Of a stretch of 64,000 nucleotides of DNA, positions 36,562 to 45,423 are shown in pieces; the first letter of the stretch is position 1; each line of letters opens with the position of its first letter. The DNA comes from an uncultured Eubacteriales bacterium. Its GTDB lineage: Bacteria > Bacillota > Clostridia > Oscillospirales > Acutalibacteraceae. A program made the position numbers and the translations under genes. Location of the stretch: NCBI GenBank assembly GCA_934486705.1, contig CAKSQS010000004.1:1-64000 (forward strand), read 5' to 3'. Below the pieces are notes generated by a model that saw only the letters and a list, made by a program, of their open reading frames with translations, ran no database searches and was not told where the DNA came from.

Positions 36562-38010
36562 TCACTTGTTTCTTGCCCATGAAACGGGAGCAAGGGCTAT
36601 TATTATCGGGAAAATTTCAAGTCTGCCCAGCAGCATTGCAAAGGAAAGCACAACTTTTGCAAACGCCGAATAATCCCCGAATCCGCCTGTCGGTCCTACC
36701 GCACCGAAGCCCGGACCTACGTTATTAAAGCAGGTAACCGCGGCGGTGAAATTGGTTTCAAAATCAAAGGGTTCAAAGCTTAAAGCCAAAAAGATTGCAA
36801 GCAGGCAAACAAAGTAGATAAGGAAATAATTGCTCACTCCCTTGCGGGTGTGGCCGTCCACCGTTTTGCCCTCAAACCTTAAGGAAGACACAGAGCGCGG
36901 GTGCAGCATACGCTTGACCTCGTTGCTTATAAGCTTGAAAAGCAGCACTATGCGCGATACCTTAATACCGCCTGCGGTAGAGCCTGCGCAGCCGCCTATA
37001 AACATAAGAATAAAGAGTATATTTTTTGAAAGGTTGGGCCATAGGTTAAAATCCGCCGTTGCGTAGCCGGTGGTGGAAATAACCGATGCCACCTGAAAAG
37101 CCGCCGTGCGCACCGTTTCTTCAATCCCGCCGAATAAATGCCGGATATTCCAGGCTATAAGCGCCGTTGCCGACAAAACTATTCCGAAGAAATACCACAG
37201 CTCGCTGCTTGAAAACGCCGCTTTGAATTTTTTCAAAAGCATTAAATAGTAAAGGTTGAAGTTTATGCCGAAAAGTATCATAAATGCGGTTATTACCCAC
37301 TGAATATAGGGCGAATAGCCGGCAATACTGTCCCGTTTTAAACCGAAACCGCCCGTACCCGCAGTACCGAAGGCGTGCAGCAGGCCTTCAAAAAACGACA
37401 TTCCGCCGAAGAGCAGCATAACCGTTTCTATAAGGGTCATTGCAATATAAATAATGTAAAGTATAAGCGCGGTATCCTTTATTCGCGGCACTAATTTACC
37501 GACGGTAGGCCCGGGCATTTCCGCCCTTAAAATGTGTATGGGGCGCTCGGAAACGTTAGGCAGAATTGCCATAACGAAAACTATAATTCCCATACCGCCC
37601 ACCCAGTGGGTAAAGCTGCGCCAGAAAAGCACCCCGTGAGATAATACCTCAACATCGGGTATAACCGATGCGCCCGTGGTGGTAAAACCGCTTACAATTT
37701 CAAAAAAAGCGTCAACATATGAGGCTAACGCGCCGCTGAGCACCAGCGGCAAAGCCCCCACAAGCGAGAGCATTATCCAGGTAAACGCCACTATTATAAA
37801 GCCCTCTTTAGCGTAAATAACGTGGGTTCTCGGCTTTATAAAAAGCTTTGGCAGCATCCCCAATACAAGGCTTATTGCCGCCGAGAGCAAAAAGGCGAGC
37901 CAAGTCTGCCTTTCACCGTAAATCACGCCCACCACGGCAGGTAAAAGCAGCAGCGCCGCCTCAACGCGCAGCACAAGACCCACCGCGTTAATAATCATTC
38001 TGCGATTCAT
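36562..38010 (-). CDS. trkH: TrkH/KtrB-type potassium channel subunit
   Basis: A 482-residue membrane protein with about ten membrane segments and four selectivity-filter loops: VSGFTTTGASVI, GTAGTGGFGLKR, ISTTGYATADF and CFNNVGPGFGAVG. MIGGCAGSTAGGIKVSR is the typical TrkH loop. It takes up potassium and is gated by the TrkA protein encoded just upstream, six bases away. The pair probably maintains K+ and turgor. Nothing unusual was seen. Confidence 0.93.
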   Translation of the reverse strand: MNRRMIINAVGLVLRVEAALLLLPAVVGVIYGERQTWLAFLLSAAISLVLGMLPKLFIKPRTHVIYAKEGFIIVAFTWIMLSLVGALPLVLSGALASYVDAFFEIVSGFTTTGASVIPDVEVLSHGVLFWRSFTHWVGGMGIIVFVMAILPNVSERPIHILRAEMPGPTVGKLVPRIKDTALILYIIYIAMTLIETVMLLFGGMSFFEGLLHAFGTAGTGGFGLKRDSIAGYSPYIQWVITAFMILFGINFNLYYLMLLKKFKAAFSSSELWYFFGIVLSATALIAWNIRHLFGGIEETVRTAAFQVASVISTTGYATADFNLWPNLSKNILFILMFIGGCAGSTAGGIKVSRIVLLFKLISNEVKRMLHPRSVSSLRFEGKTVDGHTRKGVSNYFLIYFVCLLAIFLALSFEPFDFETNFTAAVTCFNNVGPGFGAVGPTGGFGDYSAFAKVVLSFAMLLGRLEIFPIIIALAPVSWARNK

Positions 38011-38016
38011 AAGCGG

Positions 38017-39384
38017 TTACCTTTGCCTTTCCACAATTTCGGAAAGCTCGTTTAAACGTCTTCCGGCGGAAATAATAACCACCCTGTCGCCCGAGCGTAT
38101 CATATCGTCGCCCGTGGGAATTATGCTTTTTCTGCCGCGAATTATTCCCGCAACCAATATATTGGGCTTTGTGGGCAGCTCCTTAAACGGAATATTTATT
38201 ATGCTGCAATCGGCGGTCACCTTAAATTCAAGCGCCTCGGCGTTGCCGTTCATAAGCTTATAAAGTGTCTCTACCTTACTGCCGAGCGAGTTTTCAAGAG
38301 CTCGGGCATATTGCACGGCAACATCCGCCACCGTTTTCATGGGCGAAGCTATTGTGTCTATTCCGAGCCGCGTCGCCGTGCCCACAAATTCGGGGCGGTT
38401 TATTTTTGCTATTACCTTAGGCACATTCTGCTGCAAAGCAAAGTACGAAAGCAATATATTTTCTTCGTCAAGCCCCGTAAGCGCCGCAAAAGCGTCAACG
38501 TTGCGTATGCCCTCTTCAAGCAGCAGCTCCTGATGCGCCGCGTCGCCGTTTATAATAACCGCCTCTGGCAATATTTCGCTGAACTCCTTGCAGCGTTCCC
38601 TGTCGGCGTCTATAATTTTAACGGCGTTACCGCCCGAAATCAGCAGCCTTGAAAGATAATACGAGGTTCTTGTAGCGCCGAGCATCATAACCGTGCGCGC
38701 CTGCTTTTGCAGAAGACCCAATTTTTTGAGCAATTTAGGTATGCCGGTAGAAGATGCGGTAATGCCTATTTTATCCCCGCTTTTAAGCACAAAATTACCG
38801 TCGGGTATATAAAGCTCGCCGCCGCGCTCCACCGCGCAGATAAGGAAATTATCGGGGTGCTTTTTGCGCAGCTCGGTAAGGCTCATACCGTCAAGCGGGC
38901 TGTTTTCCTTTAAAACCAACTCCACCATTTCAAAATTGCCGCGCGAAAAGGTTTCCACCTTAACGGCGGAGGGCAGCTTTAAAACATTGAAAAGCTCCCG
39001 CGCCACAAACTGCTCGGGATTTATGGTCATGGAAAGGTCAAGCTCCTTTTTAAGGAAAGCAAGGCTCTTATCGTTATATTCCGGTCCGCGTATGCGGGCT
39101 ATCGTATGCGCCGTGCCCATACGCTTAGCCAAAAAGCAGCTGAGCATATTAAATTCATCCGAGCCCGTAACGGCTATCATCAGCTCGCATTTATCCGCTC
39201 CCGCCTCAAGCAGCGCGTCGGAATCCGTACCGCTGCCGCAAATGGTCATAACATCATAAATATTGGAAAGCTCGGAAACCACGTCGGGGTCGTTATCCAT
39301 TGCGACTATTTCGTGTCCTTCGGACAAAAGCGACTCAACTATGGTGCATCCTACCTTACCGCAGCCAACAACAATAATTCTCAT
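38017..39384 (-). CDS. trkA: TrkA potassium uptake regulatory subunit
   Basis: A 455-residue cytosolic protein made of two RCK_N/RCK_C repeats. Each half has an NAD-binding loop: IIVVGCGKVGCTIVESLL at the start and VMMLGATRTSYYLSRLL near 230. RCK_C segments include SPLDGMSLTEL and IIPTGDDMIRSGDRVVII. It binds TrkH and controls it by nucleotide. The gene lies 24 bases after the flavodiiron gene and just before trkH. Confidence 0.93.
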   Translation of the reverse strand: MRIIVVGCGKVGCTIVESLLSEGHEIVAMDNDPDVVSELSNIYDVMTICGSGTDSDALLEAGADKCELMIAVTGSDEFNMLSCFLAKRMGTAHTIARIRGPEYNDKSLAFLKKELDLSMTINPEQFVARELFNVLKLPSAVKVETFSRGNFEMVELVLKENSPLDGMSLTELRKKHPDNFLICAVERGGELYIPDGNFVLKSGDKIGITASSTGIPKLLKKLGLLQKQARTVMMLGATRTSYYLSRLLISGGNAVKIIDADRERCKEFSEILPEAVIINGDAAHQELLLEEGIRNVDAFAALTGLDEENILLSYFALQQNVPKVIAKINRPEFVGTATRLGIDTIASPMKTVADVAVQYARALENSLGSKVETLYKLMNGNAEALEFKVTADCSIINIPFKELPTKPNILVAGIIRGRKSIIPTGDDMIRSGDRVVIISAGRRLNELSEIVERQR

Positions 39385-39408
39385 AATTCATCCCTTAAAA
39401 ATAATTAT

Positions 39409-40563
39409 TTATCGGCAAAGCTCTTTTGCCAAAGCGTCGATTTTTTCGCGGCTGTCATCATTAAGAGCTGACGTTACGGTGACGGTCGTATCGGTAAAAG
39501 TAATATTTTTGCTTTTTTCAAATGCGGCGCGCATTTTCTTTGCGGCTATGGGTGCCCAAGAGCCGTTTTCAATAAGTCCTATTGTGCGGTTTTGGTAATT
39601 ACGCTCGCAAAGCGCGTCAATAAAATGCTTCATAAAGGGGAAAACATCGCCGTTATAGGTGGGCGACGCTAACACAAGCTTGCCGTAGCGGAAAGCGTCC
39701 TCAACCGCCTCTGCTATATCGCACAGCGCAAGGTTATTCATAGCCACCTTCGGGCAGCCGAGGGCTTTTAGCCGCTCTGCCAACAGCTCCGCCGCCTTTT
39801 CGGTATTGCCGTAAACCGAGGTGTAGGCAATGCAAACGCCCTCGCTTTCAACCCCGTAGGAGGACCAGGTGTTGTAAAGCCCGATATAATAGCCCAAATT
39901 TTCATTCAGCACAGGTCCGTGCAGCGGGCAGATCTTTTCAATATCGAGCGCCGCCGCTTTTTTGAGCAGCGCCTGCACCTGCGCGCCGTATTTACCCACT
40001 ATGCCGAAATAATATCTTCGCGCCTCGCACGCCCAGTCTTCGTCTGTATCAAGCGTGCCGAATTTGCCGAAACCGTCGGCTGAAAACAGTGTTTTATCCT
40101 TATCGTCATAGGTAACGGTGACCTCAGGCCAGTGCACCATGGGCGCGAAAATAAATTTCAACTGCCGCTCGCCGAGGCTCAGTGTATCGCCGTCGTTTAT
40201 TACAAGCGTATTTTTGCAAATTCCCTTACCGAAAAAGTTATCTGTCATAGCAAAAGCCTTGGCGTTTGCAACAACGGTTGTTTCGGGGTACTCCCGCAAA
40301 AAATCGGTAAGGCTTGCGGAATGGTCAGGCTCCATATGCTGAATAACAATGTAATCGGGCTTTTTATCGCCTAACAGCTTTTTGATATTCGCAAGCCATT
40401 CGGCGGCAAAATGCTTATCCACCGAGTCCATAACCGCTGTTTTTTCATCGGCTATTATATACGAGTTGTACGCCATGCCGTTCGGCACAAGGTACTGCCC
40501 CTCAAAAAGCCTTATTTCGTAATCGTTTACACCTACATAGTGTATCCCTTTTTCAAGTGACAT
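39409..40563 (-). CDS. Class A flavodiiron protein (FprA-like)
   Basis: A 384-residue enzyme that reduces oxygen or nitric oxide in anaerobes. The N-terminal beta-lactamase-like domain carries the diiron ligands H76, E78, D80 and H81 in IQHMEPDHSASL, with CPLHGPVL later. The C-terminal flavodoxin domain starts with VCIAYTSVYGNTEKAAELL. It is 16 bases after the cohesin gene and 24 before trkA, so it shares a transcript with surface and ion transport genes. Its partner rubredoxin is not nearby. Protection against oxygen is the usual role. Confidence 0.95.
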   Translation of the reverse strand: MSLEKGIHYVGVNDYEIRLFEGQYLVPNGMAYNSYIIADEKTAVMDSVDKHFAAEWLANIKKLLGDKKPDYIVIQHMEPDHSASLTDFLREYPETTVVANAKAFAMTDNFFGKGICKNTLVINDGDTLSLGERQLKFIFAPMVHWPEVTVTYDDKDKTLFSADGFGKFGTLDTDEDWACEARRYYFGIVGKYGAQVQALLKKAAALDIEKICPLHGPVLNENLGYYIGLYNTWSSYGVESEGVCIAYTSVYGNTEKAAELLAERLKALGCPKVAMNNLALCDIAEAVEDAFRYGKLVLASPTYNGDVFPFMKHFIDALCERNYQNRTIGLIENGSWAPIAAKKMRAAFEKSKNITFTDTTVTVTSALNDDSREKIDALAKELCR

Positions 40564-40579
40564 TTAAAAGCGCTTCCTT

Positions 40580-42085
40580 TTATTTGGTTTTTTCTTCGGC
40601 TTCCTTTTTCGGTTCGCTGCCGTCCTCAATCGTTACATTATCAAATACGTTGGTGAACATATCCGTATCGTAGCCGTCGTCCGTTTCGTCGGGCTGCGGC
40701 TTTACAATGCGTATAATAAGCATAACCACAAGCGCTATCGCTGCGATTATAACCGCAGCAATTCCTATTACTATCACCTTAGCATTGGCGGAAAGCGAAC
40801 CGAAACGTGCCGCAAAGCCCGCGCCCTTTTGGGGTGCGTCGGCGCTTACATCACTTAGGGTGAACTCCGGGCAGCGCTGCAATACGTTTTCTTTTGCGTC
40901 GTAACGGTAGGTTGCAAAATTACCGTCAAAGAAACAGTATAAGTAATAAAAATCGGTGTATCCGTCGTCGGGGCTTTTGTAAGCCGAAATATCAAAATCG
41001 CCTATTTTAACGCTTGCCTGATAAAAGCCCGCGGGCACGGCCTTATTCTCGGGAATATCCTCAAATATATATGTATTATTGCCGAATGTTGCGTATTTTA
41101 ACTTTTTAAATGTTGTTCCGTCCGCTTCTAAGGTGTAGGGCTGATAGCTTTCGCTGTTTTCGCCCTTTAAATAGTAAAGGGTGTAGTTAGCGTCGGTATC
41201 CTGCGCGGCGGCAACCTCCGCACCGTTACGGGTAACGGTAGTCGCTTTAAAGCCGCCCAGCAGCGTAAAGCCCGAAAGGTCGGTCGCAATTGAATAATTC
41301 ACACCGTCTATAACGGCTGTACCGGCATTTTCCTCGGGAGCTTTGGTTTCTTCCTCGGGCTTGCTCTCGGTGTCTTCCTCGTCCTCTTTTAAGCGGGTTA
41401 TAACTATAGTATAGGTCTTCTGCGTTCCGTTTTGCGCCGTAACGGTTACGGTACGTGTGTTTTTGCCGACCTCAAGAGCCTCCTTACCGCCCACTGCAAC
41501 GGTTGCTTTATCATCGGTAGCGGCGGCGTACACCTTGCAGGAGGTAACGTCGTACTTGACCTTTGCGGTATAGCTTGTTCTTTTGGAGGTAAACGCGGGA
41601 GAAAGCGTTCCCTGACTGAGCGACAGTGATTTAAGGGTTGCTACTCCCGGCTTTTCCGCGTCGGAAACGGTGAGCGTGGCGGAAGCGCCTACATTATAAT
41701 CCTTATCCTCACCGAATACGCCGCCGCTTACCGAAACAGCCGCATTACCCGCCATTTTTGCGGTAAATGTGAATTTATACGCTACCTTTGTCTCGCCCGA
41801 CGGCGCAGGTGCTGCCTTTACTATACCGCCGCCCGCAGCATTCGCAGAGCAATCGGCACTTTTGTATTCCAGCACATCCTGATTATAGGAAACGGTAAAA
41901 TCCGTGCCGTACATTTTAGCCCCGGGATTAAATGTTACAGTAACCGTAACATCCTGACCTACCGCGGGCTTTGACGGATTAAAGGATATAATTGCGTTTT
42001 CCGCCATGGCGGGGAAAACCGCCGCGGATGCAATCAACATTATTACCGCCATTAACAGAACCGCGCTTTTAAATACTTTTTTCAT
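40580..42085 (-). CDS. Membrane-anchored cohesin-domain protein
   Basis: A 501-residue protein with signal peptide (cut near AMA-EN), a cohesin-like domain (about 28-140) with the cohesin opening NPSKPAVGQDVTVTVTFN and YGTDFTVSYNQDVLEY, then a cadherin-like beta-sandwich domain (about 148-238). An acidic linker, a second beta-rich domain (about 258-410), a membrane segment (about 438-465) and a charged cytosolic tail follow. The domain order fixes the cohesin outside the cell. It is 18 bases downstream of a dockerin-bearing glucosaminidase. A TTG two codons earlier is less likely than the ATG, which has ACGGAG upstream. Cohesin-like folds also exist without dockerin binding. Confidence 0.78.
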   Translation of the reverse strand: MKKVFKSAVLLMAVIMLIASAAVFPAMAENAIISFNPSKPAVGQDVTVTVTFNPGAKMYGTDFTVSYNQDVLEYKSADCSANAAGGGIVKAAPAPSGETKVAYKFTFTAKMAGNAAVSVSGGVFGEDKDYNVGASATLTVSDAEKPGVATLKSLSLSQGTLSPAFTSKRTSYTAKVKYDVTSCKVYAAATDDKATVAVGGKEALEVGKNTRTVTVTAQNGTQKTYTIVITRLKEDEEDTESKPEEETKAPEENAGTAVIDGVNYSIATDLSGFTLLGGFKATTVTRNGAEVAAAQDTDANYTLYYLKGENSESYQPYTLEADGTTFKKLKYATFGNNTYIFEDIPENKAVPAGFYQASVKIGDFDISAYKSPDDGYTDFYYLYCFFDGNFATYRYDAKENVLQRCPEFTLSDVSADAPQKGAGFAARFGSLSANAKVIVIGIAAVIIAAIALVVMLIIRIVKPQPDETDDGYDTDMFTNVFDNVTIEDGSEPKKEAEEKTK

Positions 42086-42103
42086 AATCAATCTCCGTTC
42101 GTT

Positions 42104-43825
42104 TTATGTAAGTGACTTTATTCCCAAAATATGCATTTGCACATTGGCTAAATCTCTTCCGTTAACCTTTCCGTCGCTGTTGGTATCACCTCTTGTAAAA
42201 GTATCGCCGGAAAGGGCTTTAATGCCTAAAATATGCATCTGTATGTTTGCAAGATCTCTGCCGTTTACCCTGCCGTCTCCGTTAGTGTCGCCACGCATAA
42301 TTTCTTTCGGCGGCGCGCTTCCGCCCACGGTAAGCGTGCAATCCTTATCGGCTTTAACGGTAATTGTGTAATCATTGGTATATCCGCTTTGCGACCTTAC
42401 GGGCAGCACCACGGTGTTTTCACCCTTTTTAAGGTTAAACGAAGTATTCCCCGCATAAGCCGCCCCGTCGGGCACGGTATAGGCAATATTTGTATCTCCG
42501 CTTACCGCCAAGGCATAATCATACACAAACATAGAGAAGGACGGCGTTAACCCCGAGACCGAAAGCGACTTGAAATAGTAGTTGTTAAGCTCGTTGCTTT
42601 CCTTCGGCAGGGCAGCCACAGCGCCCGTATTTTTATAAACCGGTATGTAAAAATCAAGCTTTATGCTTTTATCCGTAATTCCGGGAAGCACCAGCTTGCC
42701 CTTGCTTACGGCGTCGTGCACCGCAGTGGCGTATTGGTGAGATATGCTGCTCGGGTTCTTTACATTGTAGTCCATATAATAATATGTATTCTGCCCGATG
42801 TTTGTATAGTCGTTAAGGCAAAACTCCGCGCCGCCTATAAGCGCCTTTTCGGGAGTGTCCCAGCCTTTTGACTTTGCATATGTCAATGCCCTTTCAACCT
42901 TTTGGGCCTTTGAAGAGCCCCACGCCCTTATGTTGAAATAGTTATAATATCCCACAAAGCCGGGGTATTTGCCCGAAATAAAATCGGAATCGCCCGCCCA
43001 TCTTCCGAGCTCAAGAATTATCTTTGCCGCCATTACAAGCGGATTATAGCCTGTTTTATCCGCAGCGGACATAATCCACTTTATGTAATCCTCCGTGTTA
43101 AGGAACGAATTTTTAACAAGCGCCCTGAGCGCCGTTTCCAACCTTTGCCGTTCCGCCTTATCCGCCATATCGCACTTGTGGTTCATAAACGTAAATACCG
43201 TATCGGAGCTTAAAAAGTTGCGCGGGTCCATATAATATTTTATTACCTCGCGCGACGCGACATACCAATCAGTATCATGCAGCACCCAAGCGTTTTTATC
43301 GTAATCAAACGCCCCGGGCCCCATTGAAAGGTAGGATTTATAGGATGTTCTTATAAGCTTTGTGGATTTTGTGATTTCAAGCTCCACGGCATCATCTAAG
43401 GTTAAGCTTACATTCTCCGCATGAAACTGCCAGTTCGGGTAAGCCGCATGCAGCGCACGCAGGGCGCTGCGGTAGCTTTCGGGAAAAGCGTTTAGCTGCG
43501 TTTCAAAATCCTTATCGGCGGCAATTTCCTTTATTTCAAAAACATAATCGCCCCTTACATAGCCGGTTATACCGTTATACGTAATGTTATACCACGTATA
43601 ATTACCCTCGCCGACCTTCTCACTGTTCAGAGTAACCCATACCTTTTCACTGCCGGTTTTGCCAAGCAGGCGGCTGGCGGTGGTTGCGTCGGCACGAATG
43701 TTGAGGTCGCTGTCAATATAAGCGAGCCTTGCCGCCGCTGCGGTTGCAAGTGCACAGCCGAGCGCCGTTACTACTACAATTACAAACGATAAAAGCACAC
43801 ATAAAAATCTGCGTAGTCTGCTCAT
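42104..43825 (-). CDS. Secreted glucosaminidase with SH3 and C-terminal dockerin
   Basis: A 573-residue protein with signal or anchor segment (about 7-30), an SH3 domain (about 35-100), and a glucosaminidase domain (about 150-390) with PNWQFHAENVSLTLDDAV and YNPLVMAAKIILELGRWAG. A cadherin-like beta-sandwich (about 420-500) follows. The last 62 residues are a full type I-like dockerin: two calcium loops, DTNGDGRVNGRD and DTNSDGKVNGRD, each followed by the near-identical helix LANIQMHILG/LANVQMHILG. It should cut peptidoglycan glycan chains and dock on a cohesin. The chosen ATG has AGGGGAC upstream; the longer frame adds 30 residues before the hydrophobic segment. Confidence 0.88.
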   Translation of the reverse strand: MSRLRRFLCVLLSFVIVVVTALGCALATAAAARLAYIDSDLNIRADATTASRLLGKTGSEKVWVTLNSEKVGEGNYTWYNITYNGITGYVRGDYVFEIKEIAADKDFETQLNAFPESYRSALRALHAAYPNWQFHAENVSLTLDDAVELEITKSTKLIRTSYKSYLSMGPGAFDYDKNAWVLHDTDWYVASREVIKYYMDPRNFLSSDTVFTFMNHKCDMADKAERQRLETALRALVKNSFLNTEDYIKWIMSAADKTGYNPLVMAAKIILELGRWAGDSDFISGKYPGFVGYYNYFNIRAWGSSKAQKVERALTYAKSKGWDTPEKALIGGAEFCLNDYTNIGQNTYYYMDYNVKNPSSISHQYATAVHDAVSKGKLVLPGITDKSIKLDFYIPVYKNTGAVAALPKESNELNNYYFKSLSVSGLTPSFSMFVYDYALAVSGDTNIAYTVPDGAAYAGNTSFNLKKGENTVVLPVRSQSGYTNDYTITVKADKDCTLTVGGSAPPKEIMRGDTNGDGRVNGRDLANIQMHILGIKALSGDTFTRGDTNSDGKVNGRDLANVQMHILGIKSLT

Positions 43826-43873
43826 AACAGTCCCCTTTTTCACAACAGCAGAATAAATAAATATACATTGTAC

Positions 43874-43902
43874 ATTATATATTTTTCGACTTGTTCTGTC
43901 AA
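43874..43902 (-). promoter_or_regulatory. Sigma-A promoter of the dockerin/cohesin operon
   Basis: On the minus strand TTGACA (43897-43902), 17-base spacer, TATAAT (43874-43879): a consensus promoter about 40-50 bases before the ATG at 43825. Confidence 0.88.
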
Positions 43903-44012
43903 TATTTTCAGGCAAAAAAATGTTAAAAAGCCGTTAAACTTGTTCAAACTTTGTTCATAACCGTATGAAATTGCCCGCCTATACTTAAATCAAACGGAAA
44001 GGGGCGGTGAAA

Positions 44013-44747
44013 ATGTTTCAAACAGTATTCAAGCGCTATGAAAAGAAGTATATAATAAACGGCGAGCAGTATGAAGAGCTGAAAAATTACCTGACCTACA
44101 ACGCCGTGCCTGATGAATACGGCAAAAGCCGCGTTTGCAGCCTTTATTACGATACGCCCGATAACAGGCTGATACGCGCGTCGCTCGATAAGCCGATATA
44201 TAAGGAAAAGCTGCGGCTGCGCAGCTACGGAGTGCCGACTGCCGATAAGCCCTGCTTTTTAGAGCTTAAAAAGAAATACAAGGGCGTTGTTTTTAAAAGA
44301 AGAATAAGCGCACCGTATACGGATATAAAAAGCTATATGTCGGGCGAGGACAGTGGAATCGAAAACAGCCGGATCTTAAAGGAAATAGATTATTTCAAGC
44401 GGTTTTACGGTAGCTTAAAGCCCGCTGCGGATATTTTTTACGACCGCGAAGCGTTTTACGACCGAACAAACCGAGAAGTGCGAATCACCTTTGACAGCAA
44501 TATTTTGGCGCGCGGCTGGGATTTAGACCTTGAAAAGGGCATTTATGGCGAACGAGTGCTTGAAAACGGGCTGTATGTTTTAGAAGTCAAGACTGCGGGC
44601 GCTATGCCTATGTGGGTTGCGGAAATGCTGAATGAATTTAAAATTTACCCCACGTCCTTTTCAAAATACGGCACAGCGTATAAAAACGGACTGCTGACGA
44701 GTGAAAACAAAAAAATAATAACATTGGGAGGCGAATACTGTGCTTGA
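44013..44747 (+). CDS. VTC-domain (polyphosphate polymerase-like) protein
   Basis: A 244-residue cytosolic protein made of one VTC domain. Typical features are FKRYEKKYIINGEQYEEL, VCSLYYDTPDNRLIRASLD, KEKLRLRSYG, FLELKKKYKG and a final LEVKTAG strand, forming the basic tunnel that binds phosphate chains. In fungi this domain makes polyphosphate from ATP. In bacteria it is found next to DUF4956 membrane proteins, as here, with an 8-base overlap. Whether it makes polyphosphate here is unknown. ATG at 44013 is favoured because GGCGGTG is upstream; a GTG two codons earlier lies inside that site. Confidence 0.85.
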   Translation: MFQTVFKRYEKKYIINGEQYEELKNYLTYNAVPDEYGKSRVCSLYYDTPDNRLIRASLDKPIYKEKLRLRSYGVPTADKPCFLELKKKYKGVVFKRRISAPYTDIKSYMSGEDSGIENSRILKEIDYFKRFYGSLKPAADIFYDREAFYDRTNREVRITFDSNILARGWDLDLEKGIYGERVLENGLYVLEVKTAGAMPMWVAEMLNEFKIYPTSFSKYGTAYKNGLLTSENKKIITLGGEYCA

Positions 44748-45417
44748 CAGTATATTTTCAACAGTAATAACCAAAGGAATAACCCCGGGGGCTTTCGCGG
44801 CGTGTACCGTTGTATCTTTACTTGCGGGGCTGGCGCTCTCGCTCAGCCATATGTTTAAAAACAGCTGCTCAAAAAGCTTTGCCGTTGCGGTGGCGCTGCT
44901 GCCCTTTACGGTGCAGGCGGTAATAATGCTTGTAAACGGAAACCTCGGCACGGGCGTAGCGGTTGCGGGCGCGTTTTCATTGGTGCGCTTTCGCTCAGCC
45001 CCCGGCAGCGCAAAGGAAATTATCGGCGTTTTCACGGCAATGGCGGCGGGGCTTGCCTGCGGCGTGGGTTATATAGGCGTGGCGATAATTTTTGTCGCCT
45101 TAATTTGCGGCGCTAATATAATTTACACCTTAAGCCGCTTCGGCGAGCAGCCCGATAATGTGCGCGAGCTTAAGGTAACCATACCCGAGGATCTTAATTT
45201 CACAGGCGTGTTTGACGATATTTTTGAAAAGCTTACGGTATCGCACAAGCTGCGCCGCGTTAAAACCTCGAATATGGGCAGTCTTTACCAGCTGACCTAC
45301 ACCTTGGAGCTTAAAAACCCCGAATGTGAAAAAGAACTTATTGACGAAATACGGTGCAGAAACGGCAACCTTGATATTGTGAGCAACTGCCGCGCCACCG
45401 TTACAGAGGAGCTGTGA
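44740..45417 (+). CDS. DUF4956 membrane protein
   Basis: A 225-residue protein with about four membrane segments and a cytosolic C-terminal domain (about 145-225). The core motif VAVAGAFSLVRFRSAPGSAKEI is diagnostic for DUF4956. It starts with GTG overlapping the VTC gene by eight bases, with GGGAGG eight bases before it. The constant partnership with VTC proteins suggests a membrane subunit that channels or senses the polymer product. The C-terminal half looks like a ferredoxin-like fold (LKVTIPEDLNFTGVF). No experimental function can be claimed. Confidence 0.85.
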   Translation: MLDSIFSTVITKGITPGAFAACTVVSLLAGLALSLSHMFKNSCSKSFAVAVALLPFTVQAVIMLVNGNLGTGVAVAGAFSLVRFRSAPGSAKEIIGVFTAMAAGLACGVGYIGVAIIFVALICGANIIYTLSRFGEQPDNVRELKVTIPEDLNFTGVFDDIFEKLTVSHKLRRVKTSNMGSLYQLTYTLELKNPECEKELIDEIRCRNGNLDIVSNCRATVTEEL

Positions 45418-45423
45418 TGACTT

